A stretch of DNA of 64,000 nt from Laetiporus sulphureus 93-53 (Eukaryota > Basidiomycota > Agaricomycetes > Polyporales > Laetiporaceae): contig NW_024468515.1 in the NCBI RefSeq assembly GCF_001632365.1, positions 665,315 through 729,314 on the forward strand, read 5' to 3'. A model generated the notes under the pieces. The model was given only the letters and a program-made list of their open reading frames with translations. It searched no databases and had not been told where the DNA came from. Shown here one piece after another: positions 1 to 11,417 of this stretch. Position 1 is the stretch's first letter, and each line of letters begins with the position of its first letter. The translations under genes and the position numbers were made by a program.

Positions 1-114
1 GAAGAGCATCACAAGACCATTAGCTTCGGCGCCGCATCCTAGAGCGTGTAAGCACGATTAGATACTTTGTAGTCGATGAACCTGTCCAGCCTCACGTCTC
101 AGTCCGCGATACAA

Positions 115-224
115 GGCGTGCTCAATTCTTAGAGTTCGGCACGCCAGTTCAGTTCGTCGACCTCAAATACCAAGGGGACGGCGATGCCGAGCAAATGCCG
201 AGAATTACATAAGCAAATGTGGCT
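115..224 (+). repeat. Left terminal inverted repeat of the 110-826 element
   Basis: Inverted partner of 713-821. The outer 90 bases are essentially identical to the reverse complement of the right repeat, with a few mismatches and gaps inside. It contains two close copies of the short string ATGCCGAG. Confidence 0.85.
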
Positions 225-712
225 GTTGAGATGTCCGGCAGTTAATTCTATCTTTGGGACATTCCTACATTTCTTGTGTGAATTGCTGCTTGTGTAAACC
301 CCAAATTGCGATGCGGACATCCCTGAAAAGAAGACTGCACACCCACAATCTTCTCACGGTTTGTGGTGTCCAGCTGCAGACAACCTCGGCGGGGATCACA
401 GTGACGAATGGCTGTGTATCTCACTCTCACAAAGTCACAACATAGATGAGGAACAATAATGACATTGACAGCAGCTACTGCATGGTCCTGCATATTGCTG
501 TCATCAAATGTGCTGAGATAGTCTGTGTAATGATTGCTTGGAAGCATTTTAACATTCAGGCTAAGCAACTCTGTGCATACATGTTGCAATCCATGGTAAA
601 CCAGAGCACTAGGGAAGGTGCGACGGGAGATGGCAATAAAAAATCGAGAAAATGTAAAGCAATCCTTCGGAAATAATCTCGCCACTCCTGTTCCCTGCCT
701 AGCGTTCCCACG

Positions 713-821
713 AGCCACTTGGCTTACATAATACTCGGCATCTGCTCGGCATCGCCGTCCCCTTGGTATTTGAGGTCGACGAACTGAACTGGCGTGCCGA
801 ACTCTAAGAATTGAGCACGCC
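713..821 (-). repeat. Right terminal inverted repeat of the 110-826 element
   Basis: Inverted partner of 115-224. Outer end ...TTGAGCACGCC, followed by the TACAA direct repeat. Confidence 0.85.
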
Positions 822-826
822 TACAA

Positions 827-1350
827 GAATTCAGCTCGAGACATACCTAACAGCGAGAGCTGAGCTCCGTCAGAAGCTCATGATAGAAATAACTCAACAG
901 ACTTCTCCGCTCGATGCGCGTACGACGGACGCGGACAGTCCCATGCAGTGTTCCGATGCGGGAACACACACAAGCGAGCTTCTGCAGTTCCCACCAGGCC
1001 CCTGGCCGCGCGACGCAGCTGACACGATCGCGACGTCTTCTTTACACGTTTGGGGTCGATAATCGCAGTGCAGGGACTTTCGCGTACGCAGATCTGCGAG
1101 GACGGAAAACAAGGAGAGACGAGGCAGCGCATGCACAGACCGCGGGACAGGACCGCGTTCGGGCACGTGCGCTTTACCTCAGTCTCTTTTAGGAAGGTCT
1201 TTCCTGCAAGGCTAAGATCGCTGTGGCCTGGTCCCCAGTGGCGTCTTTGCAAGTTCAAGTGGCCGCAATTTCCTGTCAACTGCCAGGACCTCTACTTCTT
1301 AAAGAGCTCAGTCTATTGGCTGTGTGACAAGTCTGAACATCCGCTAGACA
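827..1350. other. Intergenic, CDK7 upstream region
   Basis: There is no convincing gene. The ORFs of 80-130 codons overlap on both strands without recognisable motifs. The stretch presumably holds the CDK7 promoter; I see no clear TATA element. Confidence 0.5.
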
Positions 1351-2847
1351 ATGGACGCAGTGGAGAAAGCCAACGCCGAAAGACAGAAGAGATGGTAAGC
1401 TGTGTCTAGCGTGCAGCGATCCTGATATTCACTTGCGAGAAGGGCCAAAGATGCGAAGGTTGGTGAGGGAACCTACGCTGTCGTATATCGAGGTGTGTCC
1501 CCGAATTTCTTCTCTTAACAGGCGGTCGTTCATGGTCTCCGTCAGGCCGCGAGATATCCACCGGCCGAAAGGTGGCTATCAAGAAGATCAAGGTCGGCCA
1601 ATTCAAGGATGGCCTGGACATGTCAGCTATACGCGAGGTCAAGTATCTGCGAGAGCTGAAACATCCGAACGTCATCGAGGCGAGCCACTCATACCTTCCA
1701 TTAGCATTAAGTCTCATACGATAGACCGAATAGCTACTGGACGTATTTTCCTCTAAAACAAATCTGAATCTTGTCCTGGAGTACTTGGACACAGACCTTG
1801 AGCTTGTCATCAAAGACCGGTCACTGGTCTTCCTCCCCGCAGATATCAAGAGCTGGATTGCTATGACGTTCCGTGGCTTGGAGTTCTGCCACCGGAATTT
1901 TATTTTGCACCGCGTTCGTCGCATCCCTCCAAACTATAGGCGTATCAGTATGACTCACCGCCGTTACGAAACAGGACTTGAAGCCGAACAACTTGCTCAT
2001 CGCATCGGATGGGCAGCTCAAGCTTGCCGATTTCGGCCTCGCGCGAGAGTTCGCAGACCCTGGGTACAAGATGACATGTCAGGTCATCACGCGGTTCGCC
2101 ACGCTCGCTCTTACGTCCGTGCTATCTCTCACCCTCGGTTCTCAGATGGTACCGTCCGCCGGAGCTTCTGTTCGGCTGTCGCTATTACAGCACCGCAGTC
2201 GACATCTGGTCCGTGGGATGTATCTTCGCCGAACTCATGCTGCGCACGCCTTACCTTCCAGGAGAGTCTGACATGGATCAGCTGAAGACGACCTTCCGGG
2301 CACTCGGGACACCGACCGAAGAAGAGTGGCCTGTACGTCAACCAACGTTATATTGGGGGGTCTCGATTCACTGAGACATCATTCAGGGCCACACGAAGTT
2401 GCCGGACTATGTTCCTGTGGGACTGTTTCCCCGGACGCCCCTTCGAGACCTCTTTACCGCCGCTACTGCTGACTGTCTCAACCTTCTCAGCAAATGCTTG
2501 ATATATGAACCTGGTCGGCGGATCAGCGCAAGAGAGGTGAGCAGTCCGACACATCGTCAGCAGCTCTCATAATCATCGGCGATTCGATCCAGGCTCTCAA
2601 TCACCCGTATTTCTTCGCATTGCCTTATCCTACTCATCCTTCTAAACTTCCCAAGCCGGTCGCAAAGACGAGTTCGAATTTGCCACTCGAAGAAGTGGAC
2701 GGTAACGTTGACTTCAGCGGTCCCGGCCCTGGCGTGAAGGCCAACCCACCGAGCAAACTGAAGCGCAGGCTTTCTTCCGACGAGGTCGACGGCCGGTCAG
2801 TAGTGCGGAAACTCGACTTCACGCAACACAGGCAAGCACAGTCATAG
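1351..2847 (+). CDS. KIN28: TFIIH-associated cyclin-dependent kinase CDK7/Kin28
   Basis: Serine/threonine kinase of the CDK7 family, the CDK-activating and RNA polymerase II CTD kinase of TFIIH. Proposed exons: 1351-1394, 1443-1492, 1546-1679, 1734-1913, 1975-2093, 2146-2332, 2387-2536, 2593-2847 (372 aa). The joined frame shows the Gly-rich loop [12 protein letters not shown], the beta-3 lysine VAIKKIKVG, a C-helix resembling PSTAIRE ([12 protein letters not shown]), the catalytic loop [18 protein letters not shown], the T-loop with [18 protein letters not shown], and [13 protein letters not shown]. The T-loop Thr is present. The C-terminus ends in the basic tail expected for Kin28. The third intron (1680-1733) appears to use a GC donor, since only the junction GAG|GCGAGC keeps ...VIELLDVF in frame. 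Membership of the family is secure; the exact ends of exon 1 are less so. Confidence 0.95.
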
Positions 2848-3238
2848 GAGGAGGTCTGAAGGAGGGGGTAATACACAGAGGAGCACAACACGTTCACTCC
2901 AATTCCACAAGCAGCGATGGGACGGCACGTTTATGTACAATACAAATACACTATCGATCTAGTAAAGATATGTTCTTCCAAATCCGAGAAAAATATGAGC
3001 AGTCTAAGTACAGGGCAATTGGAAGCAAAAAAAAACGCGGGCGAGTCACTACACTTACCATGGAGTCCGGCATGCAATGCATCTCTCGGCATGAGGCCTA
3101 CTGGACAGCGAGCACGTCGAGCTCCCCATCGCAACCGTTGGCCTCGCCTTGCCAGCAGCAGCAAAACTGAAACCAGCAACGCGAACAACCTGCGACCTCT
3201 GCACACTTGTCGCCTCAAAGTCGAGGCACTTCACTTGC
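2848..3238. other. Convergent intergenic region
   Basis: It lies between the CDK7 stop and the stop of the minus-strand gene at 3239. The open frames continue on the minus strand to about 3055, so an extra 3' exon of that gene cannot be excluded, but I could not find a junction that preserves a sensible frame. Confidence 0.4.
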
Positions 3239-5828
3239 TCAGCATCCGGGGAGAGGGCAAGACGCGACAAGAGAACCGGGGAAGTCGAACTTCGGCAAAG
3301 CAGCATCCTCCACATCAGTGGCAGCTTGCATCGAATCGAGTCTCGCAAGCGGAGGCAATTCAGGCAGTAACGGTATGAAGCGGTACTGAGGTAGTTCACT
3401 TGGAGCGCACGCCTTTGCAACCGACTTCGAGTCGTCAAGATGTTCCCGTGCGGGAAGTGCTGATTCGGCTTGGGGAACGGAAATAGCTGCGATAGCGGTA
3501 CTTGGTACTGAGGTGATCGCGGACGGCACAGAGATAGGTGCGAGAGCAGCCGCAGGCTCACTCGGTGCAGGGGTGGATGCAGGCGAAGTAGCCGTAGATG
3601 AGGCGGGTGGGAACGGAAGAGACGCGGATGGAGCAGGGGTAAGTTCTGCAGCCGCTGCAGGTGTTGTTTCGAGTGCAGGAAGCGGAGAAGCACTCGTGGC
3701 TGCGCTGACCGTCTCGTTCTCATTCTCTTCTTCCTCGGGTTCTGCCTGGATGCTGTACCGTAGTTTCGAGGGCTCTTTCGGAGCCGTAGACTTCAACGCA
3801 GCATAACCGAGTCCCTTCGACGGTTCGCCCTTCGAAGTTTGTGACGAACCTGCGGACGTATCGCTGGATGACGCATCGGTTGGAGAAGTACTTCTGCTGT
3901 AGGTCTCCGGCTCGACGACCTCTGAAGGCTGCATATAGCCCAACTCTTCGCCGGAAGCAGGAACGTTGTCGATCTCTTCCACGGTCACCGCGACTGACTT
4001 TGCTCGTTCAACCCTGCTGGCAACGCGATCGGCAGTCGTCTTTCGCTTTTTGAGAGCAGGCCGGTCCTCTTCCTCCTCTGCTTCTTCCGTAAGAATGATG
4101 ATTTCGTCTGCTTCCGGAGCAGCTGCGTTTCGATCGGAAGTCAGTAGTTCCGGAGGCGGCCTTGATCGCTTGCTACCCTGCAAGAAGTCAGCGATATGTA
4201 CACATATCAGCTATGAGGGATAGGATAGGATTTACCTTCGGGACAGTGCTTTCGATGATCTCTTGCATGGTGGGAGGCCTTTCTTGCGCTTCCGCAGAAG
4301 GTGCCTCGGCTGCGGGTGCCCCAGCTGCTGCTTCGGCAGCAGCTTTGGCGGCGGCTTCAGCGGCTTCCCTCTGCCTACGCTTCTCGGATCGGTGTCCCTC
4401 TATGAATCGCTGCTTAGGTGTTCTGGGCTTGGGAAGGGCAGCGATCACTCTGTATTTGTTCGGATATTGGTGAAGTTGTCGTCCCATGAGACGTCCAAAG
4501 GGGTCGTCGGGTGAGAGCACATATTGTCCCACAGGTTGGTCCGCTGCTAGCACCGCAGCTGCAATTCTGGCCGCTTCAGTCGACCGCGAAGACTCGCCCG
4601 GCAAGTTCGATCCAGCAGGACGTGGTCGTGGAGGCAGATCAGGAAACGCGTCAGGAGGAAGCCCGTAGAGACTATTCATGCGCTCGTATATCGAACGCTG
4701 TGAATCTAATACCGATGGAGCAGATTTACTCGGACCATCCTGTGGAACGATGTCAAAGCAGGTATATGTCATGACCACCGTTACACGCACGTTATTTCCT
4801 GCTCGTTTGCTTTCCGAGCCAGACGCAGCCTTCTTTGAATACCAAGTTTCAGGTGGCTTCCAGAAGCCTTGCTGAATTTGCTCCTCCACGGTCAGGCCTC
4901 CTAAGATGCAGACTGGGCCATTGGGGTTATACGGTAGCATTTGTGTGGCCCTAGCTTGGGCCTCCTTCTCCTCGCGTTCAGCTTTTTCGGCAGCCGCTTT
5001 ACGCCAGTCGAAGCTCTTGAATCCCAAATCCTCCTTCTCGGGCGGCATCCGCGCGTTCGAAGGAATATACCCTGTACAGATGTCGTTCATTGCAAACTGG
5101 GCATCACAGGAATAAGACGAACGTACCTTTTCCCACCGACGATTTTGCCTTGACTCCCGCGAGCTCTATGTCGCCAAGACGCTCGTCACCCTTACGCTTC
5201 AGATATTCGATCACCTCCGGATTCAGTTCACCCTTGGCTTGGAGCTCGCTGAGTATCTGGGATGCAGTCTGGCGCAAAGGCAAACGCATTGACACACGCG
5301 GTACCGAGACTTGCAAGGGTGGAAGAGGAACTTGTGCTTGTGCGGCAGGCAGAGCGAGAGATTGTGTGCCGAATGAACCAGGAATATGAAAGGATGATTG
5401 TTGCGAACTCTCGGCTTGTTGCGAATTCTGGACTTGCTGCGAACTCTGAGCTTGTGTCGAAAGCTGGGTTTGTTTGAATTAGAACTTAAAGTGAACAAAA
5501 TCGCTAAAAAGAACAAACCTCGTCACCGCGTTGTGCGAGCGTGGACGCGGGAGTTATCGGCGCAGAACGCGGAGCTTCTCCCTCATCTTCGCTCTCGCTT
5601 AGGCGGTCGTCATCATCGACCTTTCTGCTAAAGCGGCGTGGATCGATGTAGCTGAGGATCTTCTTGAGACTCCATGAGCCCTTCTACGAAAGGTATTAGC
5701 ACGAGGACAGGGGGGGATGTGCGAGGGTGGCATACTGATTTATGCGATTCTTCTTTGCGATGGTAAGGCAAGGAGCTTTCAGCGCGTGCCTCCTTGCGGC
5801 TATCGACTGTACGTTTGACAAAGTTCAT
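3239..5828 (-). CDS. Low-complexity nuclear protein, possible Nup1/Nup60/Nup153-type nucleoporin
   Basis: The family is not firmly recognised. Proposed exons, 5' to 3': 5828-5736, 5683-5519, 5463-5127, 5071-4791, 4739-4236, 4177-3239 (772 aa, all phases consistent). The N-terminus is basic and amphipathic: LPYHRKEESHKS, then WSLKKILSYIDPRRFSRK, followed by an acidic DDDD patch. This resembles the membrane-binding start of nuclear-basket nucleoporins. The middle has a Gln/Ser-rich stretch, charged helices rich in Ala/Glu/Lys, and an NLS-like KKRKTT. The last 300 residues are rich in Pro, Ala and Ser with acidic runs and isolated aromatic motifs such as YRF and KFDF. Canonical FG repeats are absent, which argues against a classical FG nucleoporin. 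It could instead be a chromatin-associated scaffold. It is divergent from the complex I gene, with 203 bp between start codons. Confidence 0.55.
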
Positions 5829-6031
5829 GGTGTGATGGCTGCTGGATCCAACGGACGATGGCGAATGATTAATGGAGCGCAGACGCGAAGGTTTGTGTTC
5901 AACAAACAACGCGCGCTGCACGTGGCTCTCCTGCGCCTGCCCTGAACTCCACGCGTGCCCGTGACGGGCGCTTGTCGACACACCAGCCACAATCCGCTGT
6001 TCCCCGTTGTCGCCGTCCGCTGTTGAGAACG

Positions 6032-6742
6032 ATGCCGCAGAAAGTCGTCGAGACTCCCTATCCCCCCATTGATGCAGACCCGCATGCATTCCGTGTGGTC
6101 CGCTACATGCGTCTCTCAGATTACGGTGCCTGGGCGGCCGCAACTGGCGCGTTCCCGGCTGCCTTGTACTTATGGGGTCTGTGCTCGTGGTGCATTATTA
6201 TATGGGCTTTATCAATCTCATATGTTGCAGATATGGCGGATCCAACCAAGTTTAAGCTTCGAACTCAACTTCGTCTAGGCGGCTTGCTCGGATTCGTTGG
6301 CGGGTTTCTTCTAGCGTATCAGCGGTCCAGCCGTAAGCATATAGCGATCGAGTATTGGTGGATCATTGATGATCTTTTGTAGTTCGTTTCTGGGGTTGGA
6401 CTGAGAACAAGCGCGAGGAGCAGATGGACCGTGAGGAAATGACCGCTCGCGCCCGACGGGGCCTGCCGCTGTATGGGGAATCACCTCAACCCGAGTGGAT
6501 TCAGGGAGTCGCGCACAGAAACTCTGTCTGGTCGCAACTCAAGTTTTGTGAGTGGTGTACGGTGTTCGTATCAGGACAGAACTGACGGCGGATCGCAGCT
6601 ATCATTCCTATGTGAGACACGATCCTTGCAATGGAGTGCTGGCTTTCTTGTTGATCTTGGATTGTACAGGTTCAATCTCGTCAACCACCCTTATCACGGT
6701 ACAGACCCGGAGAAATACAAGCCGAAGGAGGATTCATCATAG
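6032..6742 (+). CDS. NADH:ubiquinone oxidoreductase 21 kDa subunit (complex I accessory)
   Basis: Accessory subunit of mitochondrial complex I, fungal 21 kDa family (Neurospora 20.9 kDa type), located in the inner membrane. Proposed exons: 6032-6176, 6231-6332, 6383-6547, 6599-6611, 6670-6742 (165 aa). Visible family motifs are TPYPPIDADPHAFRVVRYMR, SDYGAWAAATGAFPAALYLW, FKLRTQLRLGGLLGFVGGF with a hydrophobic helix, RFWGWTENKREE, WIQGVAHRNSVWSQLKF, and the C-terminal NHPYHGTDPEKYKPKE. An in-frame ATG at 5972 exists, but the conserved N-terminus begins at 6032. Exon 4 is only 13 nt (6599-6611). It encodes SIIPM across its junctions and is required to link WSQLKF to FNLVNHPYHG in frame. Confidence 0.93.
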
Positions 6743-6875
6743 GGGGCCATTGACAACGTTCTCCTATTACATTGCATATGGACTCAGGCAAGCAATGTGA
6801 GCACCGCAAAAGCCAGCGGACTGTTCCCGCTCGGGAAACTATATTCGACCTTATGATCCAGCCTTAAGAGACCTG

Positions 6876-8743
6876 TCATACACGTCCTCGCTTTCTTCTC
6901 CGCCCACTCTCATCATCCTCTTTTCCGTCATTGTCGTTGCTCTCATACTGCTTGTCTTGATCCACGCCTGCAACAAGGCACTTCACAACTGTCTCCCACA
7001 TCGTGTCATTGATACTCTTCGCCTTCCCGAGCTGCTCGCGCAGCTTCGCAATCTCGCCTTCCAACTCTGTCACACGCGATTGCACTGAGATATTCGTGCT
7101 TGAACCGCTGCCTGACGTCGAGCCCTGCATGAAGTATGCGTGGTCGCGCAGCATCTCCTCTCTTGAATAGCTGAAGAACGTCTCAGCATGTGCCTACATG
7201 CGAGTGCGTGTCGATCAGTTAAGCATATGATGGGACAATGAATGTCTGACGCACCGCGCTTTGAGGGGGCAGCATCACCAGGACTTCGTGCGCTTCTCGC
7301 GGCTTCGCGTCGCGCATACGCTGGAAGGGCGCTACGGGGCGCACCACCATCTCCTTCGTCTCCATGCCTGTAGCCAGACTGAGACTGACATGGCCCACTA
7401 AGTCGGGTGGACGAAGCAACGCCATCATATGCGTAATTTTAAGACCCTTGTGCATTGTAAGAGTACGCAGGAGTTGATGTGACGCGATGTCATATGTTTG
7501 TATAAGCCCCGTTGCTGTCCCTACAAGCAGCAACGACGACGTAAGAGAAATTGTCATGACAGTAACAGGTTGGCTGTGGGCGCAATCAGTTGTTGAAGGA
7601 AAGAACAAGAGCGAAAGCGTGGTATACCGACCCGACTGCAATGAGGCGCTTTTTTGCGCCTTCAGGATCTTGCTCATTGACTCGTATCGCGTCGCTCACT
7701 CCACCGCCGCCGATTGCTTCCATTGCCAGATGACCGAACTTGTCTTCGCGTTGTCGGAACAAATTGACTTGGTGTATAGACCCGTTGGCAGATGCTGCGA
7801 AGAACAGGCGCTCCGTTGCATCCCACGCAAGGCACGTTATCGGCTCTGGAAAGTAGAATGTGCTCAGGAGCGATTTTGAAGAAAGATCCCATAACTATGA
7901 CAGTTACGATCAATGAAGAGAAAACGGAGAAGAAGGTTGATTTACTTTCACAGAGTGATCCGTCGACGCAGAGAGGACACGACAGGTGGGAAATCGGCCT
8001 ATACCGCAGATAATGTCGGTAACAGGTAATGTATGATCCGACAACAAGCAGTACGACGTCGGAGGCTCGTTTTGTAGATCGTCGTCTAGAAGCCTGCTCG
8101 CAAATTAGGCAACATGAAATTGATGCAGGACAAGCAGAATTGACCTCGACATCACCCAGACGGTCACGCCCGAGTCTTCGCTCCCGGATAGCAAAGCTGC
8201 GCCGTCGTGGGTGAAGCGCAACACGCTCACTCGTCGGTAGTGAGCGTCCCACGCATTGAACATGATTCCTGATGCGATCTACTGCACATGCGAGAGTTGC
8301 ATCAGGCATTCTGTGGCGAAGGAGCAATGACTAGCCTCCCACAGGAAAATACGCCCATGAGACGTTCCCCCTGCGCAGTATTTTCCTCCCGGGTCCATCG
8401 CAATTGCGGAGAGTTTTTCAGGAAGCACAATTTTGAGCGCGAGTTGATCCTGCTCCGGCGCAAAGTGACGACAATTAGCATGAGGCGAAGCAAATGGGCG
8501 CTCTTAACGCACTTTTTGAAAGTTGTATACATTCAAGATGGACTTGTCTGGCTGAGCAGCGAGCATGAAGCCACCGTGTCCATCGCTTGACTGAACAACG
8601 GCTGTACAGTGCGTGCTTGCAGAAGTTTGTTTGAAAGATGCCAGTGCAGAGCCAGTCTGTATGTCATGAAAGGATATAGTTCCAGGTCCAGGAGTGGAAG
8701 AAGACGGTGCCGTCGCGCAAAGAATACATTCATGCAGCTGCAT
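6876..8743 (-). CDS. IPI3: Pre-rRNA processing WD40 protein IPI3/WDR18
   Basis: WD-repeat subunit of the Rix1-Ipi1-Ipi3 complex, which acts in ITS2 processing and pre-60S remodelling in the nucleus. Proposed exons: 8743-8513, 8449-8336, 8278-8145, 8093-7946, 7894-7632, 7573-7255, 7193-6876 (508 aa). Repeat-like segments include AIAMDPGGKYCAGGTSHGRI, FTHDGAALLSGSEDSGVTVW, CRVLSASTDHSVKLWDLSS and LAWDATERLFFAASANGSI. After the propeller comes a family-typical region (AIRVNEQDPEGAKKR) and a C-terminal coiled coil (RVTELEGEIAKLREQLGKAK) ending in a basic RRRKRGRV tail. Intron 2 (8335-8279) seems to have a GC donor (GAG|GCTAGT); it is the only junction that gives WEIASGIMF. Intron 5 uses the donor GTCGGT. 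It is divergent from the J-domain gene (284 bp between starts). Confidence 0.93.
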
Positions 8744-9027
8744 CTTTCGAACTACGCGGGTGAAGGAACTTTGGCAGAACCAAAAACCGAAGGCAATATT
8801 CTCGATCACATGACCGTGACGTTACGCCCGAATGCGGATGTTCTAAACCATACGCCACCAGACGGCAAGCGGCTCTCGTCCGGACTGAACATTCTACAAC
8901 CTTCTCGACAACGCCTGGCCGACTTTGGGTGGAGACCACTCGAAATATCTGGCAAAAACACTCAAAAGCGCTCCCTCGTCATCCACTCGCATAGAATTCT
9001 CTCTGCTAGGAGCTGGGTAGCTGGACG

Positions 9028-10799
9028 ATGGCGACGAATCTCTATGAAGTATTGGGACTGGATCGAGAGGCAACTTCGGAACAGAGTACGTGTTTATGCA
9101 CATTCCATACGATACGATGCTGACGGTGTCGCCAGTCCGGAAGGCTTACCGCAAGCGTGCATTGCAGACGCATCCGGACAGGCTGATGCAGGGCATGTCT
9201 GCGTCCGACAAGGAAGCCGCTGAGGAACAGTTCAGACTGGTCGGTGACCGATCATGAGATTGCATTGTGCATCGGTTAACACTTAGTGTAGGTGAATCAC
9301 GCTTATGAAGTTTTAACCAACGAGGAGAATCGCAAGGTGAGTATGCTTGCTGAATATAAATCATCGAGTCTAACATTGAGTAGCTTTACGATCGATTTGG
9401 CGTATGGCCCCCACCAGTGCCTGAGGTGGAACCCCAGCGCCCGAATGGCTATCATGGCGACTCGTTCGACTCGTTCGCCTCTGATCCGTTCTTTGGCTCA
9501 CCATCCGGCTTTGGTTCACGTCGACGCCCATACGCATTCACCGATCCCTTCGAGCTATACAACTCGCTTTTTGGCGACGTCCATCGTGGATTTTTCGACG
9601 ACAATTTCTATACAGACCCCTTCCCCAGCACATCCGTACCTCGCTCGCCTTTTGACCGTATGGGCGATCCATTTGGGCGATCTATGTTTGGTGGTTCTCT
9701 TTTTGGTGGACTAGGTTCTCGCTCATTTCTCGGTGGCTCGATGTTCCCTGAGCGGATGGGCCCTGGTTCAACCTCTCGTGTCTACGGCAGCGCTTCACAA
9801 GCTGTGGGAATGAACGGGCAGTGGGTTTCTCAGAGCACGATGACACGTACGATCAACGGGCGCACCGAGCAAATTACTAAGCGTCGCGACGCACAGGTTA
9901 GTTATTCGACGCTTTTGAGTGTATATGTTCTTCACGCGCGTTGCTACTTTAGGGTAACGAACACATCGTATACTGTTCTCCCGACGGAGAGCGTTATACT
10001 ATCAATGGTATCGAGCAGCCCCTTCCGAATGGAGCAATTGGTTCAGCGCCGCCCCCCGCACAACAATTAAACTCTAGTCCACCGGCTTTCGCCATCCCTC
10101 CTCCGCCTCCTGCGAATTCTTACGTCCCTCCAGCCAACAATCACTATGCTGCTCCTCAACGTCCGCCTCAGGCTCAAGTTCCTCCGCAGGCGCAAGCATA
10201 CACGACGCAGACGTCTTCTCCCCCCGCCTACACCGACGTGCCTACACATCGGCCAGGAAGCCGCCACAGCGCAAGTGTTGCTTCTGCAGCCTACACGTAT
10301 CCGACGAAGCCAGCGCCGCCCGTGGAGCGAGTTTCTGTTCAACAACAACAGATGTATACAGACCCTCATGCGACCTCCGGTAGTCAGAGAAGCATGAGCA
10401 GCCATGGACACGGTAGTCAAACTTCACACCGTAAGTTATCCGATCTGATCTTCAAGCATTATGTAAGCTAACTCTACATTTGCGGACCCACTGACCTGCG
10501 TTCTACCGGTTGATTGACCAGCATACGTAAGTCAAGCGCCGCCTGCGCACTCGCCCAGGGATAAAGAGAGGGACCCTGCTTACCACGGTAGTAAGCGCTT
10601 CCACAGAGAGCGCACGAGGTCCGACGGTAGAGAACAGGAGCTTCCCATGAGCGGCGGGCACACTCTGTCTAGAGATTCCAGGCACAGAGAAGCGCGCCAT
10701 ACTTCGGGCGACGCTGGGCACAGACGAGAGCGTACGGATAACCATCCGCACGAGCATGCAGATGAGCAGGAGAAAAAGCGGTTCCGCGGCGGATGGTGA
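9028..10799 (+). CDS. J-domain co-chaperone (DNAJB-type)
   Basis: Hsp40-type co-chaperone that would stimulate Hsp70 ATPase activity. Proposed exons: 9028-9085, 9136-9239, 9292-9336, 9384-9896, 9953-10430, 10522-10799 (491 aa). The N-terminal J domain reads NLYEVLGLDREATSEQI, then KAYRKRALQTHPDR with an intact HPD motif, then NHAYEVLTNEENRKLYDRFG. It is followed by a Gly/Phe/Asp-rich region (FGGSLFGGLGSRSFLGGS), a short conserved block around WVSQSTMTRTINGRTEQITK and GERYTINGIEQPLPNG, a long Pro/Gln-rich linker, and a charged Arg/His/Glu-rich C-terminus. No CXXCXGXG zinc modules are seen, so it is not a class A Hsp40. The layout recalls DNAJB6-like proteins. The exact client is unknown. Confidence 0.92.
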
Positions 10800-11417
10800 G
10801 CAGGCATGTGTGAGGATCTGGCCAGCGTGCGACAGTCATTGCTGACTACCCCCTTGATTTCTGCTGTAGGCTAGACAAGATCGCGAAATTGCTGAAGATT
10901 AGAGTATGGCCACACCATTCCCATTAAGCGATTTTGACCGGTTCAAATTCAAAGTGTACATCATTTTGCTATGTGATGTCCTGCCTGTTGTCGCCATGTT
11001 TCATGATTGATTTCTCTCTTGTCGCTCTTGCACAAAAGTCCATGTACAGTACAAGTTCACAACGCAGTTGTTTCGACTTTTCATGCAGCCTGCTGTAACA
11101 GTCGGTGTGGCAGTTCCCCGGGATTGGATTGCGAGCGCTTCCTCTCCACGAGCTTGTGGCTATCTGCAGTCTCAGCCTGCACCGTAAGCATTTGCAAGTA
11201 CTCCCTGATGTCGTGAGCCACGTCTGTAGCGTCGTCAAGTGGTACCACTCGTGAAGAAACGCTTCCTGTCGGCCATCGTACGCGTACCTCGAACAACTGA
11301 ACTTGAAGTCAACTAGAACTATAGTATAAGTGAGCCAAATATGATCGGACCCATGATCAGACGGACCTCTTACTTATATTGCCAGGTCTTGCAACCCTCC
11401 TTCCTCGCGCCGTCAGC
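10800..11417. other. Intergenic with one possible small minus-strand ORF
   Basis: No conserved gene was recognised. A 71-codon minus-strand ORF spans 11081-11296 (starts MFEVRVRWPTGS) and has a plausible coding composition, but no family signal and no obvious partner exons, so it is not called as a gene. Confidence 0.4.

Larger units (their letters stand above)
110..826. mobile_element. Non-autonomous DNA transposon (MITE-like) with ~110-bp TIRs
   Basis: Positions 115-224 and 713-821 are near-perfect inverted repeats. The outer 90 bp match almost base for base, starting GGCGTGCTCAATTC on the left and ending in its reverse complement on the right; the inner part diverges slightly. The flanks carry a 5-bp direct repeat TACAA (110-114 and 822-826), consistent with a target-site duplication. 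The 490-bp interior has only short overlapping ORFs (longest about 156 codons on the minus strand) and no transposase motif I recognise, so it appears non-autonomous. The superfamily cannot be assigned: a 5-bp duplication does not fit hAT, Tc1/mariner or CACTA well. It lies about 0.5 kb upstream of the CDK7 start. Confidence 0.85.

Noticed and set aside
248..718. 156-codon minus-strand ORF inside the inverted-repeat element as a transposase
   Set aside because: No DDE or other catalytic motif, and it reads into the inverted repeat. More likely chance.
3149..3260. RanBP2-like zinc finger pattern (TTCDLCTLVASKSRHFTCSA) on the plus strand
   Set aside because: It lacks the last paired Cys and the Trp, is antisense to the 3' flank of a minus-strand gene, and has no supporting exons. 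Likely coincidence.
5972..6031. Upstream in-frame ATG for the complex I subunit
   Set aside because: The conserved family N-terminus starts at 6032. The 20 extra residues are Arg/Pro-rich without similarity.
11081..11296. 71-codon minus-strand ORF (MFEVRVRWPTGS...)
   Set aside because: Plausible composition but no homology recognised, no exons around it and no supporting context. Mentioned only in the intergenic note.
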